NCBI GenBank assembly: GCA_003153555.1
Contig: PLZS01000086.1
Span: 18,069-82,068, forward strand
Source: Candidatus Melainabacteria bacterium
GTDB lineage: Bacteria; Cyanobacteriota; Vampirovibrionia; Obscuribacterales; Obscuribacteraceae
DNA length: 64,000 bases
Reading direction: 5' to 3'
Shown here: positions 55,169-63,602 of the stretch, in pieces
Position numbering within the stretch: position 1 is the first letter of the stretch
Layout: each line of letters starts with the position of its first letter
The notes under the pieces: model-generated
Seen by the model: the letters and a program-made list of their open reading frames with translations, nothing else
The model's database searches: none
What the model was told of the DNA's origin: nothing
Position numbers and translations under genes: made by a program

Positions 55169-55519
55169 ATGAGCAGAAGTTTGAGTGACGACATCACCGC
55201 CATGTTCAGAGCTTTGTTTGGTTCTTTTAAGTCAAAATCCGCTCCATTGGGTGCCAGGGTCGCCAATACAAAAATGACTCACACCAGATTAAAGGCTCTA
55301 GAAACGCCAGATTACCTAAAGGATAAGCATGCCCTAGCCGCTGCCCAGGAACAGGCTCCTGAAACGACTGAATTTCAGATCTGCTCGACCGAGGAGGAAG
55401 TGTCAAAACGAGTCAGGAGTCTTGCCGATATGAGTCAATACCGACTAGCTGCCCTGAAGTCAGTATTGAAGCCAGAAGAGCAAGAGGATTTACCCCACAC
55501 TTCAGGAAAGAATGACTGA
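55169..55519 (+). CDS. hypothetical protein
   Basis: 116 residues. It has a TAATAT box (55151-55156) and a GTTGGCGCCAGC dyad (55138-55149) upstream. Largely helical and polar (DDITAMFRALFGSFKSKSAP, EEEVSKRVRSLADMSQYRLA), no membrane helix, no family. Its stop overlaps the start of the next gene (ATG 55512), so the two are probably co-expressed. Function unknown. Confidence 0.6.
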   Translation: MSRSLSDDITAMFRALFGSFKSKSAPLGARVANTKMTHTRLKALETPDYLKDKHALAAAQEQAPETTEFQICSTEEEVSKRVRSLADMSQYRLAALKSVLKPEEQEDLPHTSGKND

Positions 55520-57209
55520 CGGCAACATTAACGCTAACTCGGTTATCGACAAAGACACCCAAAAACCAATGACGCTAAGGATTGCGCCTAGCTGTTATGT
55601 CACGAATACGTCCATTTGGTATTTTATGCTAGGCACTAAGCACCCATCCACTCCTCCCGGTACGCAGTACCAAGAAAACCCACCTTTGATTGCTGTTTTT
55701 GCATGTCTGCTTCTTCTTGCTAACGCAACTGCGAGCAGTGCCAAAGCGGCCTTGAGCGCTCAGGAATTGACGGGGCAAGCTCTTCAACTGTATGACCAAA
55801 AGCAAGTTCCGCAAGCGATAGATCTGGAACTGCGAGCAGTAAAAAGGAAACCAGGAGAGTGGTTGCCTCATGCCGTTTTGTCATATTTTCTATGGCATGA
55901 ATCAAAGTCACGAGTAGCGATTATTGAAGGCCAGCTAGCAGCTCGACTTGCGCCTCGTATTCCGCTGTTGCTAATCAACTTGGGAATCATGCATCAAGGC
56001 TCTGGTGACCTTGGGAAAGCTGTTAATTGTTTTTCCAAAGCTAGAAAATTAGCCCCCACCGACTGGAGAGCGTGGCTCGGGCAAGCGCAATCTCTGATCC
56101 TAGCTGGGCGAAGCGACGAGGCCGTCTCGATATTGCACGAGATGGCTGCTCTAAGTAGTAATGACTTCAATTGGTACTACGAACTGGGCCAGACTTATCT
56201 GTTTATGAACAAACCTGGTTTGGCCGCAGATGCGGCGTCTAAGGCGGTCGTGCTGGCCACTACGGCAGAACAAAATTCAGCCAGCCTTTTTCAATTGTTT
56301 TTGGCCTGTATTCGCGACAATCAAATTGAGCGTGCCAAGGAGCTAGAACATCAAGTTTTCTGTGATAACAAGCCGACTGATGCGCAGATTTATATTCGAG
56401 CTGCCTCATCGCTTGTGCCTGTTCTCAACCCGGGTGCAGCAGATGTGATTTTGAATGCCGCTGCTGCCAATCTTGCCAAAACCAATGATTCAGAGACCTT
56501 CTTCCGCATGGCCAGGATTTTTGATGAAAGGGCAAGGTACGTATCGTATGATCGCACCAAATATGGTGCGTGGCTGAACCATGAAGAACTGGCTTATAGG
56601 CAAGCAATTAAGCTGAACTCTAGCCCCGCTATCTATCATCTGGGTCTGGCGAGCGTTCTTGGTCAAAAAGGCAATGTTGAAGAAATGGCACAAGAGCTTG
56701 CCAAAGCACGGGCAAGTGATGTGCACGATCAACTGACAGGATATCTGTTGTCCAAGATGCGGCCGGCTCAGGTCGCAGTAACGGGTGTTCAACCAAATCT
56801 GTTAGACGGTCCTCTGTCTTCTGTCTGTCAGGTACACTTGACCGAGGCACAGATTATCATTAGAGGATTGAGCTGTAGTTGCAAGCATAGAATCGTAGCA
56901 AATTCATTTAGGCAGATAAGGGGTCTTGTCCTCACGACAATTTCGCCCAAATTCCCATACAAAGCAACCGTTCTGATTGATCAATCAATGATTCCGATCG
57001 CCGATGCTCTGGTCCAGATGACTAAGAAAAAGCCCTTCCCGGAACTTAACTACGAATTGATCTCTTCCAGACCTATTGAAAGCGCTGGTGAAGCTCTGAA
57101 GATTGATCTGGAAGGGCGCCCTCTCAATAGCGCGTTGTTTGCCAGCGACTTCAATCAGCTTCAGGCGACCCTGCCTGTTAATTCGACGGGTGCTCCCGTT
57201 AATAACTAA
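55512..57209 (+). CDS. TPR protein with C-terminal HMA-like domain
   Basis: 565 residues. A hydrophobic segment near 60-80 (PPLIAVFACLLLLANATASS) may be a signal or anchor. TPR repeats run from about 85 to 420 (GQALQLYDQKQVPQAIDLEL, LINLGIMHQGSGDLGKAVNC). The end, about residues 440-510 (AQIIIRGLSCSCKHRIVANS, GLVLTTISPKFPYKATVLID), follows the heavy-metal-associated (HMA) pattern but with CSC instead of CxxC. TPR repeats would bind partners, and the HMA-like domain could bind a metal or a peptide. Start overlaps the previous gene. Exported or membrane-anchored (inferred). Confidence 0.7.
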   Translation: MTDGNINANSVIDKDTQKPMTLRIAPSCYVTNTSIWYFMLGTKHPSTPPGTQYQENPPLIAVFACLLLLANATASSAKAALSAQELTGQALQLYDQKQVPQAIDLELRAVKRKPGEWLPHAVLSYFLWHESKSRVAIIEGQLAARLAPRIPLLLINLGIMHQGSGDLGKAVNCFSKARKLAPTDWRAWLGQAQSLILAGRSDEAVSILHEMAALSSNDFNWYYELGQTYLFMNKPGLAADAASKAVVLATTAEQNSASLFQLFLACIRDNQIERAKELEHQVFCDNKPTDAQIYIRAASSLVPVLNPGAADVILNAAAANLAKTNDSETFFRMARIFDERARYVSYDRTKYGAWLNHEELAYRQAIKLNSSPAIYHLGLASVLGQKGNVEEMAQELAKARASDVHDQLTGYLLSKMRPAQVAVTGVQPNLLDGPLSSVCQVHLTEAQIIIRGLSCSCKHRIVANSFRQIRGLVLTTISPKFPYKATVLIDQSMIPIADALVQMTKKKPFPELNYELISSRPIESAGEALKIDLEGRPLNSALFASDFNQLQATLPVNSTGAPVNN

Positions 57210-57233
57210 GAGTGCTTACTTGGGGAGGCAAGT

Positions 57234-58544
57234 TTGAATGTAAATCATGTCACTCATGCCATGACCGCCGTTTCAACCAAGAACAAAATTGCCATCATCG
57301 GCGCTGGTCCGGTTGGCATCAGCGCGGCGCGCGCACTGAAGCTGAAAGATATCGCATATGACCAATTTGAAGCCGATGCCGCCCTTGGTGGCAATTGGCG
57401 GCATGGTGTTTACACTACTGCCCACATTATTTCCTCGAGAAAAACGACCGAATTCCCAGATTATCCAATGCCGGCCGACTACCCCGACTTCCCCAGCGCT
57501 GCGCAAATGCTTGAGTATTTGACTGATTATGCAAAACATTATGGCTTAATAGAACAGATCACTTTTAATACCCGCGTCGAGCACGTTGGCCCTGCTAAAG
57601 ATAATCTCTGGGAACTGCGTTTAAACAATGATGAATCGCGCTTCTATGAAGGAGTAATCATTTGCAATGGACATCACTGGCAGCGCCGCTGGCCTGATTA
57701 CGGTGGCAAATTTACTGGCGAATTTATTCATTCGAAAGACTTTCAACAACCCGAACAGTTGAATGGCAAGCGTGTTCTTGTAATTGGCGGAGGAAACTCT
57801 TCGTGCGATATTGTTGCCGAGGCTGCGCGTGTAGGTGCATCAGCTCATCTAAGTTTGAGGCGCGGCTATTGGTTTTTGCCAAAAACCTTTTACGGAGTGC
57901 CCACGGCAGAATTACTGACGACAGGGATGCCCGTATGGCTGCAGCGAATCTACATCTCAGTGTTGCTCAAAATTGTAGTCGGTGACTATCGCCAGTATGG
58001 TCTAATGAAACCTGACCATAAGATTTTTGAGCATCATCCAACAATTAATACGGAACTTTTGCACTATCTAAAACACGGCAAGATCGTTCCGCATCCAGAC
58101 GTGAAAAACTTCGATGGCGGGGTTGTCGAATTTGTGGACGGTGTCAAAGAAGAATTCGACCTTGTTGTTTGTGGCACGGGCTTCGAGGTATCTATTCCAT
58201 TTTTAGATCCGGAAATAGTTGAAATCGACGGTCCTGTTGTTAAAGCGCAATGGGGAATGGTGGCACCGCGTCACAGGCAGCTATACATTTACGGATGGGC
58301 GCAAGCGCGCTATGGATTTGGTCCGCTTTTGACACCAGCCTCTGAGCTGCTTGCCGATCTGATCTTGCTCCAACGTCATCTTGCACATCCCCTTGGTGCG
58401 GTGTTGAACAGAATGAAGCAGCCATTGCCTGACAGTCACCTTCTCGATCCAATGGCTGTCTTAAAACAATTGAAACGTGCCAGGAAACTATTGTGGGTGC
58501 TGCCGTTGGTTGATAAATATCTGATGGCTCATGAAGACTTTTGA
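57234..58544 (+). CDS. flavin-containing monooxygenase (FMO-like)
   Basis: 436 residues from TTG 57234, with GGGGAGG five bases upstream. FAD fingerprint GAGPVGISAARAL, then the FMO identifying pattern region FPDYPMPADYPDFPSAAQML, and a second Rossmann motif for NADPH (VIGGGNSSCDIVAEA). The region LPKTFYGVPTAELL and the C-terminal GTGFEVSIPFLD follow the FMO/Baeyer-Villiger type. These enzymes oxygenate N, S or C atoms with NADPH and O2. Convergent with the SDR gene; their stops overlap by 16 bases. Confidence 0.87.
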   Translation: MNVNHVTHAMTAVSTKNKIAIIGAGPVGISAARALKLKDIAYDQFEADAALGGNWRHGVYTTAHIISSRKTTEFPDYPMPADYPDFPSAAQMLEYLTDYAKHYGLIEQITFNTRVEHVGPAKDNLWELRLNNDESRFYEGVIICNGHHWQRRWPDYGGKFTGEFIHSKDFQQPEQLNGKRVLVIGGGNSSCDIVAEAARVGASAHLSLRRGYWFLPKTFYGVPTAELLTTGMPVWLQRIYISVLLKIVVGDYRQYGLMKPDHKIFEHHPTINTELLHYLKHGKIVPHPDVKNFDGGVVEFVDGVKEEFDLVVCGTGFEVSIPFLDPEIVEIDGPVVKAQWGMVAPRHRQLYIYGWAQARYGFGPLLTPASELLADLILLQRHLAHPLGAVLNRMKQPLPDSHLLDPMAVLKQLKRARKLLWVLPLVDKYLMAHEDF

Positions 58545-59380
58545 TTGTGCATTGCTGTTAGGCGCTTTATTTCCTTGTTCATGAAACGCCGGAATCTGTC
58601 AGGGAAGTATCGCTTGAAGCGCCATAAGTTTCTCGCTTCTGACGGTAGCACCACGTACAGCTCGCCTGCTTCCATCTTCGTCAGTGTCTTGCGCACTACT
58701 TCTTCAGGACTCAGTTGCGACTGCTCAACAAGAAGTTGCGCGAATTCTTTGTCACCTGTAGTTCCTTCCGCATCGATGCCAATGTTGGTGCGCACATATG
58801 TTGGCATTAAAACTGAAACAAGCACATCATGGTCTGCAAGCTCGCTGCGCAGCGTTTCACTCAAAGCTAGAACACCAGCTTTCGACGTATTGTAAGCAGA
58901 CATTCGCGGTGCCGCAACAAAGGCGGCGGCACTTGCTACATTCAAGATGTGACCAGCGCGTTGTCGTTTCATGATCGGCACGAATAGGTGACATCCGTGC
59001 ACCACTCCCATCAGGTTTATGTTGATAATCTTGCGAAAGGTTTCAATCGGCAATTCATCCAATCTACCGCCGCATCCGACGCCTGCGTTGTTAATGCCAA
59101 TATCGATGCCGCCCATCTTCACTGCAAAGTCGGTCACTGCCTCGTGGAATTTATCGTAATCAGCAACATCAAACAAATAAGTGGTTGGCATGCCACCAGC
59201 GTGCAGGACCGATTCAGCTGCTGCAGTCAATCTTTCGGCGTGGACATCTGCCAGTGCCAAGTGCCACTTGTTTCCGGCTAGCTCTGTGGCAAACGCTAAT
59301 CCAAGCCCGCTGCCAGCACCGGTTATGAAGGCACGTTTGCCGGGATGTCTTTTAGAAAGCACAGCATAATCTACTATCAA
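58529..59380 (-). CDS. short-chain dehydrogenase/reductase
   Basis: About 283 residues. TTG 59380 is chosen because it overlaps the upstream stop as TTGA; the frame stays open to 59413. The cofactor motif TGAGSGLG, NNAG, catalytic Ser in LNVASAAAF and YNTSK (Tyr and Lys) are all present. NAD(P)-dependent oxidation or reduction of a small alcohol or keto group. The C-terminus ends in a basic helix (RFKRYFPDRFRRFMNKEIKR). Coupled to the upstream NMO gene and convergent with the FMO, suggesting a common pathway. Confidence 0.87.
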   Translation of the reverse strand: MIVDYAVLSKRHPGKRAFITGAGSGLGLAFATELAGNKWHLALADVHAERLTAAAESVLHAGGMPTTYLFDVADYDKFHEAVTDFAVKMGGIDIGINNAGVGCGGRLDELPIETFRKIININLMGVVHGCHLFVPIMKRQRAGHILNVASAAAFVAAPRMSAYNTSKAGVLALSETLRSELADHDVLVSVLMPTYVRTNIGIDAEGTTGDKEFAQLLVEQSQLSPEEVVRKTLTKMEAGELYVVLPSEARNLWRFKRYFPDRFRRFMNKEIKRLTAMHNQKSS

Positions 59381-60840
59381 ACAGTTCGCCCAGCCGCACC
59401 ATTGGTGGTGCACTCTTGGTGCGCAGGTCCGACTAGGTAATTTATTACGTCTGCTGCACCATAGGATGTTTCCCCATCCTTGACAAAACAGGCAATGCGC
59501 TGTAAATCGTTGCCTGAGGTAAGCAGCGTTTTCTCAACATAGCCGTTCTTGCGGATCTGCGGAAGCCCGATGTTGGCCACTAACCCATTGCACAGACACT
59601 TGCGGCCGACGGTATCTTCGATCTTGCCACCCTTCTTAAGATAAACATCCACAGGCTCGCCCGGGCATCGGAGCCCGAGAGATCCATCTTCTTTCTTGTA
59701 TGCACTGCGCAAATAGCCAAGATCGCACACGCGTGAGCGATTTTCACAAACGTCTTGCTCAGAATAGGAACCTTCCAGTTCGACAACCTTGAACGGAAAG
59801 CCTGTGGGCGACGCGAGTGGATCTGTGAATACTGTTACCTTGCCCGCAACCGCCTTTTTGACGATGCTCTCTTTTAGCTCAGCTTCGATTCCGGATTCAC
59901 GGCAAAATGCAAAGACGGTGCCGACTTGGATTCCACTAGCTCCCTGGTCTCGAGCCTCTTGCAACTTTTTAGGATCGGCAAAGCAACCAGCCAGCCAGAA
60001 GGGCAGTCCAAGCTTCTTGACCGCCTCGAGATCGACCTCGTCGCGTGGCCCGTAGACTGGCTCGCCCTTTTCATCGATGGTGAGAACTCCGCGGGGTGGC
60101 GCATTGTGTCCGCCGGCAGTCGGATTCTCAATCACAAAGCCATCAACTCTGCCACTAGATTTTTTAGCCATTGTTGCCGCTAGAACTGATGAAGAAACTA
60201 TGGCCAGAAACTTCGGTCGCTTCAGCGAACCCTGATGTTGGGGGTTAATCAACTGCGGATCAAAAACCATCTCGAAATCATCTTCAGTAGTCGCCCCCTC
60301 GACATTGAGCTTCATCGAAACAGCCTCATGTTTTGAAAATTTGTCGAGTATACCAGGGATGGCTCTAGGTATGCCGGCGCCCATCAGGACATAGTCGACA
60401 CCGGCCAGCATTGCACCATAGAGAGACGGTAGTGTCGGCAACTGGATTTTCTCCAGGTAATTGATGCCAACGATGCCATCATGTCCTTCTTTGGCCAGGT
60501 AGACTTCCACAAAATTAGCGGCTATGGTCAGTTGCAAAAGACTTTGATCAGCCTTGAGCTTGTACATGGGGATGGCCAGGAATGGCTGATCATCCTCCTT
60601 CCCATCGGGGATGTAATAGCGCGATAGTATATCGTCAGCTATTTGCCTGAGCGGAAAATGCTCTAGCGCTCGGCGCATGTGTCCGCCTGGGTCGCCGGCC
60701 TGGAGTCGGCGCGCCAACACGCAGTCGAGGGCTGTACCAGAAACGACGCCTAGATGTCCTTGGGTAGATACAGCACGCGCCAGCCGCCAGTTGGATACGG
60801 CAGCTCCCATTCCGCCTTGAATTAGGATCGGCTCACTCAC
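59377..60840 (-). CDS. nitronate monooxygenase/PfaD-like FMN enzyme
   Basis: 487 residues, GTG 60840 with GAGGAGG. The FMN TIM-barrel opens with IQGGMGAAVSNWRLARAVS and LGVVSGTAL. Later motifs: GHNAPPRGVL, GLPFWLAGCFADPKKLQEAR, GIQVGTVFAFCRESG. It is longer than simple nitronate monooxygenases (about 320 residues), with a C-terminal Cys-rich region (RKCLCNGLVANIG). The long form occurs with fatty-acid or polyketide genes as an enoyl-reductase-like PfaD relative, or as a nitronate oxidase. The paralogue at 62156 shares the same pattern. Confidence 0.82.
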   Translation of the reverse strand: MSEPILIQGGMGAAVSNWRLARAVSTQGHLGVVSGTALDCVLARRLQAGDPGGHMRRALEHFPLRQIADDILSRYYIPDGKEDDQPFLAIPMYKLKADQSLLQLTIAANFVEVYLAKEGHDGIVGINYLEKIQLPTLPSLYGAMLAGVDYVLMGAGIPRAIPGILDKFSKHEAVSMKLNVEGATTEDDFEMVFDPQLINPQHQGSLKRPKFLAIVSSSVLAATMAKKSSGRVDGFVIENPTAGGHNAPPRGVLTIDEKGEPVYGPRDEVDLEAVKKLGLPFWLAGCFADPKKLQEARDQGASGIQVGTVFAFCRESGIEAELKESIVKKAVAGKVTVFTDPLASPTGFPFKVVELEGSYSEQDVCENRSRVCDLGYLRSAYKKEDGSLGLRCPGEPVDVYLKKGGKIEDTVGRKCLCNGLVANIGLPQIRKNGYVEKTLLTSGNDLQRIACFVKDGETSYGAADVINYLVGPAHQECTTNGAAGRTV

Positions 60841-61231
60841 TTAACTGCCTCCTCTGTCGCTGGCAAGCTGCCCAGCACATTGCCAATGTGGCTAACTCAA
60901 TTACTATAGCGCTCGAACTACAAAAAGTAATCATCCCACTACAACTTGAGCAATGTAAGTTAAAGACAATTTCTTCCCGCACCGTGAGTGGTGTCTCGAA
61001 AGTAACTAAGTGTAGAGTTGTAAGTTGCCAAAAAATATCCATCTTTCGAATGATTTGTGAATGACGTTTGTCTGCGCACATCATAAGTTCGGATGATGTG
61101 TCAATGCCTTATGGAAATATTATCTACAATAGAAACTTCTTGCGCCGGCCATCAAAACGCAGAGAGATGATCGGCACCTGCACCTCGGCCCAAACATAGT
61201 ATCTGATAGCAGCCGGTTCGGATAGCAATGC

Positions 61232-61293
61232 AAAAAATGGCTGCGCTCATTTGATTTGCTCCTAGAGAGCCATTCTTAGCGCAGCCATTTTTT
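61232..61293. terminator. strong bidirectional hairpin terminator
   Basis: A perfect 16-bp stem (61232-61247 with 61278-61293; GGCTGCGCT core) has an A-run on one side and a T-run on the other, with a 30-base loop. It lies in the 613-base gap 60841-61453, downstream of the minus-strand DUF1269 gene. I see no gene in that gap; a small RNA ending in this hairpin is possible. Confidence 0.7.
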
Positions 61294-61453
61294 TTGCAAA
61301 GATTAGGGCTGGAGGAGTTTCAGTATGTTCTTCTCGTTAGCAGCCATCTCGTTTTCTATATTTTACTCGACTGGCTGTATAAGTCATCGGCATAAAGAAT
61401 GAGCACCAAAAGTAAACCATCAATTCCCGAATTCTCTTTGCGATGAACAGAAA

Positions 61454-61972
61454 CTAGCTGACTGCTGCCCCAGTTTTTGCCGGGGTGGCACAGAAGTCTT
61501 CGCGCAACTTTTTCTCTTGCTCGTTGCTGAGATTGGATTGAATCAATTGACCTTTCTCCATGCCTTTGAAGGCTTCGTGAACTTTGTCTTCAGTGACCTT
61601 TCCAGTCATCAAAAACAATGCGGATTTGCCCTCTGTTACCTGGGCGCGTACTTCTTTTATGAACTGATCGTTGATTCCATAATCAGCGAAATGTCCAGAT
61701 AAAGCACCGATCAATGATCCCATTGCTGCGCCTGCCAGGGGCATGAAAAACAAGAATCCAAACAGCATTCCCCAGAAGGCACCATCGACTGCGCCAATGG
61801 CTGTTGTTGGTAGCAGTTGACGGGTGGTCGGCTTCTTGGTGCCTGATGGCCACGTCACAGTAGCGGCATCAATAACCTCCACTAGATATTGTTTTTGCAG
61901 CTCCATCAATTTATTCAAAGCTTTTTCGGCACCATCTACAGTGTCAAACTTCCAAACTGTTAGTGTAGTCAT
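61454..61972 (-). CDS. DUF1269 domain membrane-associated protein
   Basis: 172 residues. GAGGAAG precedes ATG 61972. The family pattern is clear: MTTLTVWKFDTVDGAEKALN, a hydrophobic Gly-rich middle (GMLFGFLFFMPLAGAAMGSL, LIGALSGHFADYGIND) and LRED ending. Members are small proteins with an amphipathic centre; their role is unknown, with a suspected link to stress. Monocistronic, minus strand, with the strong terminator downstream. Confidence 0.88.
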   Translation of the reverse strand: MTTLTVWKFDTVDGAEKALNKLMELQKQYLVEVIDAATVTWPSGTKKPTTRQLLPTTAIGAVDGAFWGMLFGFLFFMPLAGAAMGSLIGALSGHFADYGINDQFIKEVRAQVTEGKSALFLMTGKVTEDKVHEAFKGMEKGQLIQSNLSNEQEKKLREDFCATPAKTGAAVS

Positions 61973-62155
61973 TTCTCTTCCTCAAAATAAAATTCTTTTG
62001 TACGCGCAATTAGACCCCATCGCCGATGCTGATGATTGGGTCGCGCTATATTGATTCCGCTGAAAGTATATGCGATCGGAATTGACTAAACATTAGACCT
62101 GTAATCCTTGGCAACCGGCTCGTCCGCTCTGCTCGGATTGCATTTAGTGCGTCCG

Positions 62156-63589
62156 TTATGCACTCTCTGAAGAGCCAGCCAGTAAGACGCGCAAGACGTC
62201 TTGGGCTGAATAAGAAGTTTGCCCAGGCGTAATGAAGCGGGCAATGTCGGCTAGCTCTTTGCCCGCTGACACCAGGGGTGGTTCTTTGTAGCCATCTTTT
62301 TGCACCTGACCGTAACCGACAGTAGACATCAGTCCGTTGCACAGACATTGTCTACCAACAGTTTCTTCAATGCTCCCGCCTTTCTTGAGGTAATCATCTA
62401 CCGGTTCGCCCGGACAGCGGAAACCGACGGAACCATCTGCTCTCTTGTAGGCAGTGCGCAGATAACCCAAATCGCATATGCGGGGACGGCTTTCGTACAC
62501 TTCTTTCTCAGATATGGAACCCTCCAGATCCATTACCTTGAAAGGGTATCCCGATGCCGAGGCCTGCGGATCAGTAAAGACGTGCGTGCTGCTTTTTTGA
62601 ACCTTTTCAAGAACGCTTTGTTTGATGTCGTCTCTGACTCCTGATTCCCGGCAATAAGCGAAGGCTGTGCCGACCTGTATGCCTTGTGCTCCAGCCTCCA
62701 TAATGCTGCGTAATTTTTCTGGTGTAGCATAAGAACCAGCCCACCAGAAGGGCAGTCCGATCCGCTTCAAATCCTCCGGATTGCATTCGTCTTTCGGTCC
62801 ATATATGGGCTCTCCGTTCTCGTCCACAGTGACACCACCGCGTGGTGGCGCGTTGTGCCCACCTGCACTGTGGTGCTCGACTACAAAACCATCAACTCTA
62901 CCGCTAGATTTCTTGGCCAGAGTTTGAGCCAAAGTAGAGGAAGAGACAATGGCGATGAATTGTGGTCGTTTAAGAGACCCGCTATGTGTGGGCAAAAAGG
63001 CTCCTGGACTGAATTCAATGGCAAAATCATCTTCAGATGTGGCATCCTTAACATCGATCTTCAGTTTTACGTCTTCGTGATTACTGAGGTGATCAAGGAT
63101 AGCTGGAATAGCCCTCGGAATCCCCGCTCCCATCAAGACAAAATCGACGCCGGCCAGCATTGCTCCGTACAAAGAGGCGAGCGTGGGTAAATCTATCTTC
63201 ATCAAGTAGTTGATGCCGACCAAACCGTCGTGTCCTTCTTTGGCCAGAAACACCTCGGCGAAATTAGCCACCATGGTAAGCTCCAGCACCGCCTCGGACT
63301 GTTTGATACCATTCATGGTGACTAACTTGTAAGGTTCAAGCAGATCTTTTCCACCTTCACGGAAGTAGCGAGCCAGAATTCTGTTAGCAATTTCTTGGCT
63401 CGGAAAGTGTGCCAGGGCTCGACGCATGTTGCCGTCTGGATCACCATCTTGCAGACGGCGTGCCAAAACAGTGTCCACCATTGTTCCTGATACAACCCCC
63501 AGCTGGCCTGCGCTTGATACTGCCCGTGCCAGACGCCAGTTCGAGACCGCCACGCCCATTCCGCCCTGTATCACTTTGGGATAATTCAC
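62156..63589 (-). CDS. nitronate monooxygenase/PfaD-like FMN enzyme, second copy
   Basis: 477 residues, GTG 63589 with AGGAGG. Same architecture as the gene at 59377: VIQGGMGVAVSNWRLARAVS, GHNAPPRGGVTVDENG, GLPFWWAGSYATPEKLRSIM, GIQVGTAFAYCRESG and the Cys-rich C-terminal segment (RQCLCNGLMSTVG). The two are clearly paralogous by eye. It follows the PlsC acyltransferase by 13 bases, so the two are likely one operon, pointing to a lipid or fatty acid context. Confidence 0.82.
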   Translation of the reverse strand: MNYPKVIQGGMGVAVSNWRLARAVSSAGQLGVVSGTMVDTVLARRLQDGDPDGNMRRALAHFPSQEIANRILARYFREGGKDLLEPYKLVTMNGIKQSEAVLELTMVANFAEVFLAKEGHDGLVGINYLMKIDLPTLASLYGAMLAGVDFVLMGAGIPRAIPAILDHLSNHEDVKLKIDVKDATSEDDFAIEFSPGAFLPTHSGSLKRPQFIAIVSSSTLAQTLAKKSSGRVDGFVVEHHSAGGHNAPPRGGVTVDENGEPIYGPKDECNPEDLKRIGLPFWWAGSYATPEKLRSIMEAGAQGIQVGTAFAYCRESGVRDDIKQSVLEKVQKSSTHVFTDPQASASGYPFKVMDLEGSISEKEVYESRPRICDLGYLRTAYKRADGSVGFRCPGEPVDDYLKKGGSIEETVGRQCLCNGLMSTVGYGQVQKDGYKEPPLVSAGKELADIARFITPGQTSYSAQDVLRVLLAGSSESA

Positions 63590-63602
63590 TTAATCACGCC
63601 TC

